From: Sporosarcina luteola
Lineage (GTDB): Bacteria > Bacillota > Bacilli > Bacillales_A > Planococcaceae
Length of the DNA: 64,000 nucleotides
Assembly (NCBI RefSeq): GCF_007991495.1
Contig: NZ_BJYL01000008.1
Coordinates: 1 to 64,000, forward strand
Direction of reading: 5' to 3'
Position numbers and translations under genes: made by a program. Each line of letters begins with the position of its first letter. Position 1 is the first letter of the stretch. Of this stretch, positions 63,226 through 64,000 are shown one piece after another. The notes beneath the pieces were generated by a model, which saw only the letters and a program-made list of their open reading frames with translations, did no database searches and was not told the origin of the DNA.

Positions 63226-64000
63226 AGGCGGGATGATGGGGCGAACTGTCAATCATGTAAAAGCGGTCGATGATATTAGCTTTACGATTTACGAGGGGGA
63301 GACGGTCAGCATCGTCGGTGAATCCGGCTGTGGAAAGTCAACGACGGGACGCGCAATCCTTCGATTGGAAGAACCGACGGAGGGGACGGTAACGTTTAAT
63401 GGGCATGAGCTCACTTCATTATCTAAACGGGAAATGAGGAAGTTGCGGAAGGATTTACAAATCATTTTCCAAGACCCTTACGCATCTATCAACCCGCGGC
63501 AAACTGTGGCGGATGTGCTGGATGAAGCTATGACGATCCAGAAAGTATTGCCGGCGAAAGAGCGGAGGAAGCGGATCATTGAGTTGCTTGAAACGGTCGG
63601 TTTGAATGAATATCAGGCGGACCGGTATCCACATGAGTTTTCCGGCGGGCAGCGGCAACGGATCGGCATAGCACGCGCGCTTTCGGTCAATCCAAAACTT
63701 ATTATTTGTGACGAGGCCGTTTCGGCACTTGACGTCTCCATACAAGCCCAAGTGTTGAACTTGCTGCAAGAACTGCAGAAAGACTTTAAGTTGACGTATT
63801 TGTTCATTTCACATGATTTAGGTGTTGTCCGGCATATTTCTGACCGCGTCATCGTCATGTATTTAGGGAAAATCGTCGAGATTGGCGACAAATATTCGAT
63901 TTTCGAAAATCCGAAGCACCCATACACGAAGGCGCTATTATCCGCGATTCCGGTTCCGGATCCGACACGGGAGAAGAAGCATATCGTATTGACAGGGGAC
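63170..64000 (+). CDS. Peptide ABC transporter ATPase, DppF/OppF type (3' partial)
   Basis: The frame is open to the window edge, with 277 residues visible. Walker [10 protein letters not shown], signature [14 protein letters not shown], Walker [14 protein letters not shown] and the His switch ISHDLG are present, followed by [14 protein letters not shown]. The ATG at 63170 lies inside the preceding gene behind GCGGAGGTG, so the pair is translationally coupled. DEAV in Walker B is usual for the OppF branch. The C-terminal end is outside the window. Confidence 0.92.
   Translation, partial: MAKKELLKVDGLKQYFPIKGGMMGRTVNHVKAVDDISFTIYEGETVSIVGESGCGKSTTGRAILRLEEPTEGTVTFNGHELTSLSKREMRKLRKDLQIIFQDPYASINPRQTVADVLDEAMTIQKVLPAKERRKRIIELLETVGLNEYQADRYPHEFSGGQRQRIGIARALSVNPKLIICDEAVSALDVSIQAQVLNLLQELQKDFKLTYLFISHDLGVVRHISDRVIVMYLGKIVEIGDKYSIFENPKHPYTKALLSAIPVPDPTREKKHIVLTGD

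Noticed and set aside
63710-63740. Walker B lesion in the DppF-type ATPase (DEAV instead of DEPV)
   Set aside because: DEAVSALDV is the normal form in many OppF/DppF proteins, so it is not evidence of inactivity.

Overview
The window reads as a low-to-mid GC Gram-positive chromosome from the Bacillales. The best guess is a Planococcaceae member such as Sporosarcina. This is an inference from strong GGAGG ribosome-binding sites, frequent TTG starts, SLH-type surface proteins, a TasA/SipW module, and Bacillus-style dispersed repeats. No rRNA, tRNA, phage, IS transposase or CRISPR locus was seen. The first gene (hybrid kinase) and the last gene (DppF-type ATPase) run off the ends.

Layout. 0-7 kb: a double histidine kinase, a lipoprotein, a 52-bp tandem repeat array abutting a truncated flavin oxidase remnant, a stand-alone undecaprenyl diphosphate synthase, and two convergent paralogous NarL-type response regulators. 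7-13.7 kb: a surface-fibre locus with a TasA/camelysin-like protein, a very acidic TapA-like secreted protein, SipW signal peptidase, an LPGTS-anchored TasA-like protein, a class D sortase, then three secreted helical proteins that share a WF motif. 13.7-17.4 kb: an HxlR regulator divergent from an aldo/keto reductase, an SLH protein, and YitT. 17.5-32.7 kb: a sugar regulon with a LacI regulator, Gfo/Idh/MocA oxidoreductase, Lpl-type ABC importer, YesL, NagA, GntR regulator, tagatose-bisphosphate-type aldolase, PfkB kinase, SIS isomerase/deaminase, ROK kinase, then MsmX-type ATPase and a PucR/CdaR-type regulator in the opposite orientation. 33-41.3 kb: small genes, then an unusual oligopeptide-type ABC system. 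41.4-51 kb: aspartase, a chemoreceptor, a NarL-type two-component pair, DoxX, and a large S-layer protein. 51-58 kb: a second 52-bp array homologous to the first but inverted, a copper-amine-oxidase-N-domain protein, an EAL-HDOD protein, a DUF6904-like protein and an M14 carboxypeptidase. 58-64 kb: a conventional oligopeptide/dipeptide ABC importer.

How the genes work together. The fibre locus has the parts of a complete pathway: a fibre subunit, its dedicated signal peptidase, a candidate cell-wall-anchored subunit and the sortase to attach it. The sugar regulon couples ABC uptake (energised by a shared MsmX-type ATPase), phosphorylation by the ROK kinase, deacetylation by NagA, isomerisation/deamination by the SIS enzyme, phosphorylation by PfkB and cleavage by the aldolase. 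This fits N-acetylgalactosamine or a related amino sugar. The strongest oddity is the transporter at 34.6-41.2 kb. Its substrate-binding lipoprotein appears circularly permuted compared with the conventional binding protein at 58.3-59.9 kb, its two permeases carry long extra membrane or coiled-coil N-terminal regions, and its two ATPase domains are fused into one chain.
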